From: Sphaerochaetaceae bacterium
GTDB taxonomy: Bacteria > Spirochaetota > Spirochaetia > Sphaerochaetales > Sphaerochaetaceae
Assembly: GCA_016302165.1 (NCBI GenBank)
Contig: JAEDOD010000045.1
Span: 1 to 13,025, forward strand
DNA length: 13,025 bases
Reading direction: 5' to 3'
Shown piece by piece: positions 6,446 through 13,025 of this stretch (positions are counted from its first letter, which is position 1; every line of letters starts with the position of its first letter). Made by a program: the position numbers and the translations under genes. The notes under the pieces are model-generated. The model worked only from the letters and a program-made list of their open reading frames with translations. It ran no database searches and had not been told where the DNA came from.

Positions 6446-7693
6446 ATGCTACCTATGGACGAAAAAGACAGAAAAACGGCAAAACAGGAAAAGCTTCAGA
6501 AGAAGCCTAATCCCTTCGTATATTATTTTGTAGGGTTCTTCTTTTCATTGATGATCAGACTTCAGTTCAATCTGCACACAAAAGGAAAGAAGCCAAAGGG
6601 CCCTGCAATAATCCTCAGCAACCACACATCCAACCACGACTACAAGTTCATCGCCTCCGCCCTATGGCCCAGGAGGGTGACCTTTGTAGCCACATACCAC
6701 TGGTTCACATTCAAGACACTGGGATTCTGGCTCAGGACCATGGGAGCGATTCCAAAGTACCAGTTTGCTCCTGACATGGCCAGCATGAAGAAGATCAGAT
6801 ATGTGCTGGACAAGAATAAGGGCATGGTCTTCATAGCTCCTGAAGGCACTGTATACGGGGAAGGAAGACTGGGCTTCATCTCCCCTTCCATTGCCAAGAC
6901 CATCAAGATATTCGGTGTTCCTGTATATGCCTCCCACATTGAGGGCGCAGGCCTGGGAAACGCCAAGTGGTCCCGTAGAACCCACAGGGGAAGAGTCGAG
7001 GTGGAGACAAGTGAGATCATCACCAAGGAAGAGACCAAGACACTTACAGTGTCTGAGATCATGGAAAGGATCAACTCCGCCCTTTCCTATGACGAGTTTG
7101 AGTTCCAGAAAAGGACAGGTGTCCAGGTAAAGGGTGAAGACAAGGCAGAGGATATGGACACCATGTTCTATAAGTGTCCATGCTGCAACAAGGAGTTCAC
7201 TCTCCACTCCAAGGGCAACGAAATAGAGTGCTCTTCCTGCCACACAAAGGCAACCCTCAACGATTCCTTCCGCTTCAAGTGGAGTGGAGACAAGGAGTAT
7301 TTCGACAACTACTCAGAGTGGTACCGCTGGCAGCTTGAGGAAGTGAAGAAGGAAGTCATGAAGGATGACTTCAAGATGGAAGAGGAAGTGGAGTATGGCA
7401 CAGACGAAGAAGGCATAGACAACTACGTCAAGGTCGGCAAAGGCACAATGACCTTCTCCCACTCAGGCTGGGACTACAAAGGAACTTTTAGAGGCGAAGA
7501 GATAGCGGAGCATGACGATATAGAAAACGTCTTTTTGGCAACACTCAAGATCGGAAAGCACTTTGAGCTTCCCTTCAAGAATGGCCACTGCAGAGTCTTC
7601 TACCCTATTAAGAACGGAAAGACCAGCATGAAGTGGCACCTGGCATCCAGGGCCATGAGCGAACTCCTAGAAGAGAAGAAGGCTAAGATTTAA
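6446..7693 (+). CDS. PlsC-type acyltransferase with C-terminal zinc ribbon
   Basis: A 415-residue protein whose N-terminal 210 residues form a glycerophosphate/lysophospholipid acyltransferase domain. A hydrophobic segment lies at about 24-38, the catalytic HX4D motif is H60-x4-D65 (NHTSNHD), and the substrate motif PEGT is at 132-135. It would acylate the sn-2 position of lysophosphatidate or a related lipid at the inner membrane. After about residue 235 follows an added domain: a CxxC...CxxC zinc ribbon (C244, C247, C262, C265) and about 145 further residues with no motif I know. Typical PlsC enzymes stop near 250 residues. No Shine-Dalgarno precedes ATG 6446 or ATG 6455. The first sits in the loop of a GGTAG/CTACC hairpin (6440-6453), so the start is uncertain by three codons. 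The 3' end overlaps the convergent ATPase gene by 11 bp. Confidence 0.8.
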   Translation: MLPMDEKDRKTAKQEKLQKKPNPFVYYFVGFFFSLMIRLQFNLHTKGKKPKGPAIILSNHTSNHDYKFIASALWPRRVTFVATYHWFTFKTLGFWLRTMGAIPKYQFAPDMASMKKIRYVLDKNKGMVFIAPEGTVYGEGRLGFISPSIAKTIKIFGVPVYASHIEGAGLGNAKWSRRTHRGRVEVETSEIITKEETKTLTVSEIMERINSALSYDEFEFQKRTGVQVKGEDKAEDMDTMFYKCPCCNKEFTLHSKGNEIECSSCHTKATLNDSFRFKWSGDKEYFDNYSEWYRWQLEEVKKEVMKDDFKMEEEVEYGTDEEGIDNYVKVGKGTMTFSHSGWDYKGTFRGEEIAEHDDIENVFLATLKIGKHFELPFKNGHCRVFYPIKNGKTSMKWHLASRAMSELLEEKKAKI

Positions 7694-8441
7694 GGATATA
7701 GTAGTGGTCTTCAGCCTTCCTGACGGAGACGGAGAAGACAGACTCCAGGATTCCTGACTCAAATACAGCAGAGGGAGTGTCCTCCATAAGGGCCCTCCCT
7801 TCTTTCATCACCATAAGGCTATCAGCTACCTCCAGGGCTTCCCTAAGGTCATGGAGCACCATGACTACAGCCTTTCCCTCCCTTGCGAGAGCTTTTGCGT
7901 CACTGAGGAACTTCAGCTGGAATGATATATCCAGAAAGGCTGTAGGCTCATCAAACAAGACTACATCAGCGCCAACTGCCAGGCACTGGGCAAGATATGC
8001 CTTCTGCCTCTCTCCTCCGCTGAGAGAAGAAAGCAATTCATCCTTTTTGTGGAGAATATCCATCTTCTCCAGCTCTTCATCCACTATTCTGTAGTCTTCC
8101 TCCCCATAATGGACAGGATAGCTTTTATAAGGAAAGCGGCCATGGAGGACCAGGGCTCCCACCTTCATCTCCGGCACATCCCTTCCCTGGGCCATATATG
8201 TAATCTTCCTGGCCCTCTCCTTTGGAGATAGACTATAGAGGCTCTCACCGTCCAGAGTCACAGTTCCTGACTCAGGCTTCACAATTCTGGATATGGCCTT
8301 GAGAAGAGTAGACTTTCCGCTGCCGTTAGGGCCCACTATTACTGTAAGCTTTCCTCTTTCAGCTTCGAAGGATACATTCTCTATGACCCTTTTCTTTCCG
8401 TATCCAGCAGAAAGGCCCTTCACTTCAAGTTTTCCCTTCAT
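7683..8441 (-). CDS. ABC importer ATPase, FecE/BtuD family
   Basis: The cytoplasmic ATPase of an iron-complex, heme or cobalamin importer, 252 residues, about the usual length. Walker A GPNGSGKST spans 37-45, the Q-loop Gln is at 85 (MAQGRD), the signature LSGGERQ is at 140-146, Walker B VVLFDE is at 160-165 with the catalytic Glu165, and the switch His is at 197 (VLHDL). The gene is last in a three-gene operon. Its ATG overlaps the permease stop as ATGA (8438-8441), and AAGGGG in the permease end serves as RBS. Its stop lies inside the end of the convergent acyltransferase gene, with no terminator between them. Confidence 0.88.
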   Translation of the reverse strand: MKGKLEVKGLSAGYGKKRVIENVSFEAERGKLTVIVGPNGSGKSTLLKAISRIVKPESGTVTLDGESLYSLSPKERARKITYMAQGRDVPEMKVGALVLHGRFPYKSYPVHYGEEDYRIVDEELEKMDILHKKDELLSSLSGGERQKAYLAQCLAVGADVVLFDEPTAFLDISFQLKFLSDAKALAREGKAVVMVLHDLREALEVADSLMVMKEGRALMEDTPSAVFESGILESVFSVSVRKAEDHYYILKS

Positions 8442-9412
8442 TTTCTACCCCTTATGACCATATAGAGAAATACAGGGCCTCCTATGAGAGACACTATTAT
8501 TCCTACAGGAACTTCATAGGGCTGGAAGAGAAGCCTGGAGAAGGTATCTGCCAAAGTGACGAAAATAGCTCCTGAGATAGCTGAAAGAGGAAGATAGAAT
8601 CTTCTCTCCCCTTTCAGTATCCTTCTCACTCCATTGGGCACCAACAGCCCTACAAACCCCAATAGCCCGGAGAAGCTGACAGCGGCTCCTGCCAAAAGGG
8701 AAGAGAGGACCACAAAAAGGGCCCTCATAAGGCCTGTGTTCATTCCAAGAGCCTTGGCTTCATCCTCTCCCATAGACAATACTTCCAGCTCTTCAGATAG
8801 CGTAAAGGCAACGATGGCCGCCAGAGCTATTACAGCCACCGCTGGGTATAGGCGGACAAGCGACAGGGAGGAGAAGCCTCCCACCTTGAAGTCTCCACTT
8901 ACTGAGGCCTCTTTGGGAAAGAGCACAGAGAGAATATCTGAAAGGGCCTTGAATATGTAGTTCAACGAGACTCCAGAGAGGAGCACTGTGGAACGGGAAG
9001 CCCTGATTTTCCTTGAGAGCATCAATATGAGAAGAGAGGAAAGGAGAGCACCGAGAAAGGCTGAAAGGGATATGGTCCACCCGGAAAGAGCTCCCAGCAC
9101 CAGGGAAATGGTCACTAGAAGCCCAGCGCCGGAGTTGACGCCGATTATTCCGGGAGCCGCCAGGGAATTGGAAAGCACACTCTGGAGAATTGCTCCCGAA
9201 AGGGCAAGGGCAAAGCCGGAAAAGAGGGCGGCCACCGTCCTTGGAAGCCTGGAGTAATAGAATATGAAGCCTTCACTGTCCTTAGGGCCCTGCAAGGCTC
9301 CTCTGAGAAGCTCGGAGGGGGAAAGGTTCACGGAACCGAAGAGCAAGGAAAGTAGGAGTGACACCACTAGGAGCACCACCGACAAGATAAGAATCCTGGA
9401 TTCAGCTTTCAT
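8438..9412 (-). CDS. ABC importer permease, FecCD/BtuC family
   Basis: A 324-residue integral membrane permease with about nine or ten hydrophobic segments, predicted to work as a homodimer with the adjacent ATPase. Family blocks visible are RLPRTVAAL (55-63), SGAILQ with LAAPGIIGVNSGAGL (72-98), the cytoplasmic coupling block GFVGLLVPNGVRR (252-264) and EVPVGI near 300-305. In most relatives the coupling block reads VPHxxR; here Asn replaces His. Its start overlaps the end of the binding-protein gene by 11 bp, a sign of translational coupling. Confidence 0.88.
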   Translation of the reverse strand: MKAESRILILSVVLLVVSLLLSLLFGSVNLSPSELLRGALQGPKDSEGFIFYYSRLPRTVAALFSGFALALSGAILQSVLSNSLAAPGIIGVNSGAGLLVTISLVLGALSGWTISLSAFLGALLSSLLILMLSRKIRASRSTVLLSGVSLNYIFKALSDILSVLFPKEASVSGDFKVGGFSSLSLVRLYPAVAVIALAAIVAFTLSEELEVLSMGEDEAKALGMNTGLMRALFVVLSSLLAGAAVSFSGLLGFVGLLVPNGVRRILKGERRFYLPLSAISGAIFVTLADTFSRLLFQPYEVPVGIIVSLIGGPVFLYMVIRGRK

Positions 9413-10319
9413 CCGTCAGGATCTCCTGGAGAATGCGGTAGGCTTCTCCCCATCTATGGTTTGGCTTCAGGTTATAGAGATTCTTATCCATGAAGAATAC
9501 TTTCCCTTCCTTTACAGCACTTAGCTCATACCACAAAGGGTGCTCCTGGAAATACTTCTCAACAGCCTTCTTCATGCCTTCAGTGTCATCGCCACGCTGG
9601 GTGATGAAGATATAATCAGGATCCTCCTGAAGGATATATTCAATGCTGAGATTTTCAAGAAGTGAGGATTCGGAGTCTGCAAGATTGATGCAGCCCAGGT
9701 CCTTGAGCATGGCTCCCATGACGCTGGAGGAGCTGTTCTTTGCCTTGAGGTAGGAAGTGGAGGCCAATAGGGAGAGGACTTTAGGAGAGTCTGTCCTGTT
9801 CTTCTCCAATACTTCCTCTATTTCCTTCTCCACTTCCTCTCCATAGGCAGAGTAAAGGTCCTTACGTCCTGTAATGTCTGTAAAGATATCCAGGATCCTC
9901 AGGTAGTCTGAGAAGGTATAGACCTCGAAATAAGCCACAGGAATCCCCATGGCCTCAATTGTCTCCTTCCATGAAACATCCTGGGCTATGTTGGGCGAAG
10001 CGATTACGAAGTCAGGCTTTGCCTGAATAAGCTTCTCCATGCTGAGATTGTTGATCTTTCCCAGATTAACTGTGTCTTCAGAAAGATCCAGGGCCAGATC
10101 ATCCCATGCGTCGTCTGCAGCGGCCACCACATCGCCACCAGATAGCATCCAGATCTGGGCCAGGCTTCCAATGAGGGATGCAACCCTTTCTGGGGAGGAT
10201 ACTGAAACTTCCCTTCCCTTATCATCAGTAAAGACAACTCCTTCTCCCCCATCCGCCTTCTTGGCGCATGAGGAAATGAGAAGGAGCACACATAACATAA
10301 ATAAAGATAGTCTTTTCAC
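9402..10319 (-). CDS. Substrate-binding lipoprotein, FecB/BtuF family
   Basis: The extracytoplasmic binding component of the importer, 305 residues. The N-terminus is a lipoprotein signal: Lys-Arg, a hydrophobic stretch, then lipobox LISSC with lipidation at Cys18. The mature protein starts with the family opening FTDDKGREVSVSSPERVASL and has the bilobed pattern with IQAKPDFVIA (lobe 1) and ILQEDPDYIFI (lobe 2), ending in the usual HRWGEAYRILQEIL helix. Start codon is GTG at 10319 with a modest AGGG upstream. Ligand type (siderophore iron, heme or cobalamin) cannot be read from sequence. The 90-nt gap upstream contains no clear terminator, so transcription may continue from the redox fusion gene. 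Confidence 0.85.
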   Translation of the reverse strand: MKRLSLFMLCVLLLISSCAKKADGGEGVVFTDDKGREVSVSSPERVASLIGSLAQIWMLSGGDVVAAADDAWDDLALDLSEDTVNLGKINNLSMEKLIQAKPDFVIASPNIAQDVSWKETIEAMGIPVAYFEVYTFSDYLRILDIFTDITGRKDLYSAYGEEVEKEIEEVLEKNRTDSPKVLSLLASTSYLKAKNSSSSVMGAMLKDLGCINLADSESSLLENLSIEYILQEDPDYIFITQRGDDTEGMKKAVEKYFQEHPLWYELSAVKEGKVFFMDKNLYNLKPNHRWGEAYRILQEILTDES

Positions 10320-10409
10320 GTAAACACCCTATAATCTGTATTTTCCATCATGAATCTTTTAAAGCCCTTTTCCCGACTCATGCGGTATGGCAGATCAATC
10401 AGGTGCCTT
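10320..10409 (-). other. Intergenic gap between redox fusion and importer operon
   Basis: Ninety bases with no ORF. CATGA (10381-10377) could pair with TCATG (10353-10349), and ATCTG/CAGAT arms flank that pair, so a weak leader fold is possible. No U-run terminator and no clear promoter were found. A fragment resembling a B12 box is discussed among the rejected items. Confidence 0.4.
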
Positions 10410-12965
10410 TTAGCAGGTAGCCCCGCCCTTTACATTCTTCTCCAATACAGCCTTTTTGTCAAAGGAGGAGTTGAGAAGCTTGTCGTTGACGTACTCGAAG
10501 CCCAGTCTCTCCACTGTATCGGCAAATCTTTCTCCAGTGATGCCTTCATCCCTGAAGAGAAGGATTGCCTTCTCAACTACGCTGATGACTTCCTCTTCGC
10601 TGGTGAGAATCCTGGTAAGTGGTAGGCCATGGGCGATCTTCTTGCCCCAGCGTCCACCGATATAGACCTTGAAGCCTGGAACATATTCCTCTGTAACTCC
10701 AAATGGACACTTTCCTCTACATCTTGAGCAGTTGTTGCATTCATTTGGATCCACGTGAAGTTTTCCATTCTCCATTCTGGCAATCTTGATCGGACAGCTC
10801 TTCTCCACCTGGCAGAGCTTACATCCCTTGCACTTTGAGTAATCGAAGACAGGTACATTCTGTCCAACGATTCCAAGGTCGTTAAGGTTTGGCTTTACAC
10901 AGTTGTTTGGGCATCCTCCCACAGCTATCTTGAACTTATGGGGCAGCACCACATCATGGTATCCCACATAGAAGAGCTCATGGAGCTTCTCTGAAAGGCC
11001 GAAGGTATCGCATAGACCATACTGACATGTTGTTCCCTTGCAGGAAACCACAGGACGGACCTTGCTTCCTGTTCCACCGGTAGTCAGGTCATGGAGGGCC
11101 AGATATTCCATAAGAGGCTGGATGTTCTCATACTTTACGCCCTGGATCTCAAGGGTGAGACGGGTGGTCATGGTCACTTCCCCTGAGCCGAACTTCTCAG
11201 CAGCCTCCGCAATGGTCCTCTGCTCCTCAGCTGTAATCTTACCGTTACGGGTAATGACCCTTACATTGAATACATCCGGATATCTCTTATCCTGAAGGCA
11301 GCCCAGTCCCTTGACCCTTCTGATTTCACTGGCTGGGATTGCTCCTTCGAACTTTACCTTCACATCGTTCAGTGTCACACCGCCTTCAAGGCTTCTGGTA
11401 TTGGTGAAGCCCATGGCCTTAAGCCTGTTCTGCACCAGGTATGACTTTCTTCCTCTGGCACATACAAGTAGAAGCTTTGCGCTTCGGTCTGTATCCTTGA
11501 AGGTCTCCTCCAGCTTATCGAAGGCAACGAACCTGGCTCCAGGAATGGTTGGAGAGTTGTTTACGTCTACAACTTCATATCCCTTGGCCTTACCTGTGGA
11601 GTAATCATATGGAGTGAAGCTGTCCAGCTTTCCGCAGATCTTGTTCTTCAATACAAAGGATGCTATCTGGAGAGGATTGAGTGCTGTAGAGAAAGGTGGA
11701 GCATAGGAGAAGTCGAGAGACTCGAAATCAGAAAGCACAGCACCCATGGCTATAGCCACCACAGCTGAGTCTACGATCTTATCCACACTGCCCTTTCCTG
11801 CAATCTGGAGGCCAAGGACCTTTTCTGTCCCTCTCTCTGCAATGAGCTTGATAACGAAGTTTCCGGAGCCTGGATAGTAGCCTGGCTTATCGTCCAGAAC
11901 CACAGATACGCTTTCAGCATCAAGGCCAATCTTTCCGGCTCCAGCCAACGTCAGTCCTGTGCGTCCCACGTTAAGGCTGTCGGTAGCCTTGATTACAGCT
12001 GTTCCCAGGCATCCCTTGTATTCTGCCTTCTCTCCGCTGATTGCCTTTGCCAGGATTCTTCCTGTAATGTTGGCTGTGCTTCCCATGGCAGAATACTGAT
12101 GGCTATGGGTTGTCATGTTCCTTACCATTGCCACATCTCCGGCGGCATAGATGTCTTGAAGACTGGTCTTCATAGTCTCGTCCACGACTATTGCGCCCTT
12201 CTCCATCTCCAGGCCCAGGTCTGAGACGAAGGCTGAATTTGGCCTGACCCCAAGAGCAAGGATCACCATTTCCCCTGAAACAGTTCCGAAAGCAGTACGG
12301 ATACCCGTCACCTTCTCGTTTCCAAGAATCTCTTCAAGGGAAGAAGAAAGAAGAATCTTCACTCCTGACTTCTGTATCTCCTTTCTCACATAATCAGCCA
12401 TATCTGGGTCCAGTAGACCAGGAAGTATCTGACTCTCCTTATCTACTAGGGTGACTTCCATACCCTTGGAGCGAAGATTTTCAGCACACTCAAGGCCGAT
12501 GAAGGAAGCGCCGACAACTACGCATCTATGGACAGAGTTGTCTTCAGCGTATTTCCTGATTCTCACAGCGTCATCCACTGTCCTGAGAGTGAATACTCCT
12601 TCATTCTCTTTTCCCGGGATGTCAGGAAAGATGGGAGAAGCACCGGTAGCTATGATCAGCTTATCGTAGGAGACCACTTCCCCATTCCTGAAGGATACTG
12701 TCTTCTTTTCACTGTCAACCTTCACAGCTTCCATTTCTGTCCTGACAGTCACGCCTGTAAGGGAAGAGAACTTCTCAGGAGTATTCACCACCAGACTAGA
12801 GCGGTCGGCAATGTCTCCACCGATATAGTACGGAAGACCGCAGCCAGCGTAGGATATCTCCTTTCCCTTCTCGAATATGGTTACCTTGTTATCTCTATTT
12901 TCTCTCATAAGCTTTGCAGCCGCCTTAGTTCCAGCTGCAACGCCTCCAATGACCACTATATTCAT
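10410..12965 (-). CDS. CoA-disulfide reductase, rhodanese, siroheme reductase and ferredoxin fusion
   Basis: An 851-residue cytoplasmic redox protein with four parts. Residues 1-445 are a CoA-disulfide/NAD(P)H-persulfide reductase: FAD loop VIGGVAAGTKAAA (5-17), single redox Cys42 in YAGCGLPYY, NAD(P)H loop GASFIGLECAENL (152-164) and the dimerisation block YAPPFSTALNPLQ (421-433). Residues 460-535 are a rhodanese domain with loop CARGRKS, active Cys502. Residues 550-705 resemble one sulfite/nitrite reductase half: TMTTRLTLEIQGV, then C642, C647 and GGCPNNC (C685, C689) as siroheme/4Fe-4S ligands. Residues 708-760 are a double 4Fe-4S ferredoxin (C712, C715, C718, C724; C743, C746, C749, C753). 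Electrons could run from NAD(P)H to sulfur species carried by the rhodanese. Start has GGAGG 5 nt before ATG. The precise reaction is not known to me. Confidence 0.85.
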   Translation of the reverse strand: MNIVVIGGVAAGTKAAAKLMRENRDNKVTIFEKGKEISYAGCGLPYYIGGDIADRSSLVVNTPEKFSSLTGVTVRTEMEAVKVDSEKKTVSFRNGEVVSYDKLIIATGASPIFPDIPGKENEGVFTLRTVDDAVRIRKYAEDNSVHRCVVVGASFIGLECAENLRSKGMEVTLVDKESQILPGLLDPDMADYVRKEIQKSGVKILLSSSLEEILGNEKVTGIRTAFGTVSGEMVILALGVRPNSAFVSDLGLEMEKGAIVVDETMKTSLQDIYAAGDVAMVRNMTTHSHQYSAMGSTANITGRILAKAISGEKAEYKGCLGTAVIKATDSLNVGRTGLTLAGAGKIGLDAESVSVVLDDKPGYYPGSGNFVIKLIAERGTEKVLGLQIAGKGSVDKIVDSAVVAIAMGAVLSDFESLDFSYAPPFSTALNPLQIASFVLKNKICGKLDSFTPYDYSTGKAKGYEVVDVNNSPTIPGARFVAFDKLEETFKDTDRSAKLLLVCARGRKSYLVQNRLKAMGFTNTRSLEGGVTLNDVKVKFEGAIPASEIRRVKGLGCLQDKRYPDVFNVRVITRNGKITAEEQRTIAEAAEKFGSGEVTMTTRLTLEIQGVKYENIQPLMEYLALHDLTTGGTGSKVRPVVSCKGTTCQYGLCDTFGLSEKLHELFYVGYHDVVLPHKFKIAVGGCPNNCVKPNLNDLGIVGQNVPVFDYSKCKGCKLCQVEKSCPIKIARMENGKLHVDPNECNNCSRCRGKCPFGVTEEYVPGFKVYIGGRWGKKIAHGLPLTRILTSEEEVISVVEKAILLFRDEGITGERFADTVERLGFEYVNDKLLNSSFDKKAVLEKNVKGGATC

Positions 12966-12970
12966 ACTAG

Positions 12971-12975
12971 CCTCC
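12971..12975 (-). promoter_or_regulatory. Ribosome binding site of the redox fusion gene
   Basis: GGAGG lies 5 nt before the ATG at 12965 on the minus strand and fixes this start. The promoter is probably beyond or at the window end: the TATCAT at 13010-13005 would need a -35 box outside the window. Confidence 0.7.
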
Positions 12976-13025
12976 GTTTCTATGATACAGGCAAAAGAAG
13001 GGGGATGATAGGTGCCAAAAGGAAA

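Noticed and set aside
10364..10378. B12-box-like sequence AGTCGGGAAAAGGGC (minus strand) ahead of the importer
   Set aside because: It matches roughly 11 of 15 positions of the box, but the other conserved cobalamin riboswitch blocks are missing and only 90 nt separate the two genes.
12982..12987. TATCAT as -10 box of the redox fusion gene
   Set aside because: Transcription would start within or next to the RBS, leaving no room for initiation, and there is no -35 box at proper spacing.

Overview
The window reads as a chromosomal stretch of an anaerobic bacterium with moderate GC, heavy use of AGG/AGA arginine codons and strong Shine-Dalgarno sites. It carries a lipoprotein-type binding protein and a siroheme/ferredoxin-type redox fusion. 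A host-associated spirochaete (Treponema/Sphaerochaetaceae-like) or a clostridial relative would fit. This is an impression from protein style only; no rRNA or taxonomic marker is present.

Layout. Bases 1-192 hold a decayed piece of an IS3-type transposase OrfA. From 5135 down to 229 on the minus strand runs one transcription unit: an 18-codon leader ORF not previously listed as a gene, two half-size ABC exporter genes overlapping by 4 bp, and an rlmD/rumA-type 23S rRNA uracil-C5 methyltransferase 10 nt downstream. The 398-nt divergent region 4987-5384 holds the leader, several RNA pairings, two palindromic operator-like sites and the plus-strand promoter. On the plus strand follow a cytidylate-kinase-like gene, a 109-codon unknown ORF bracketed by two strong hairpins, and a PlsC-type acyltransferase with an added zinc ribbon. 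The acyltransferase converges with, and overlaps by 11 bp, a minus-strand FecBCD/BtuCDF-type importer operon (binding lipoprotein, permease, ATPase, with overlapping ends). Upstream of that operon, also on the minus strand, is an 851-residue fusion: CoA-disulfide-reductase-like flavoprotein, rhodanese, siroheme sulfite/nitrite reductase-type half, and a double 4Fe-4S ferredoxin.

How the parts fit. The two exporter halves form a textbook asymmetric heterodimer: one has Asp in place of the catalytic Glu, the other has an altered LSGGQ motif. A translated leader peptide in front of such a pair recalls B. subtilis bmrB-bmrCD, where a leader ORF makes exporter expression respond to ribosome-targeting drugs; the same logic here is inference. 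The importer may supply iron, heme or cobalamin. Iron would suit the Fe-S and siroheme demand of the neighbouring fusion protein, but nothing in the sequence fixes the substrate. The most unusual items are the leader/exporter/rRNA-methyltransferase unit and the four-part redox fusion.
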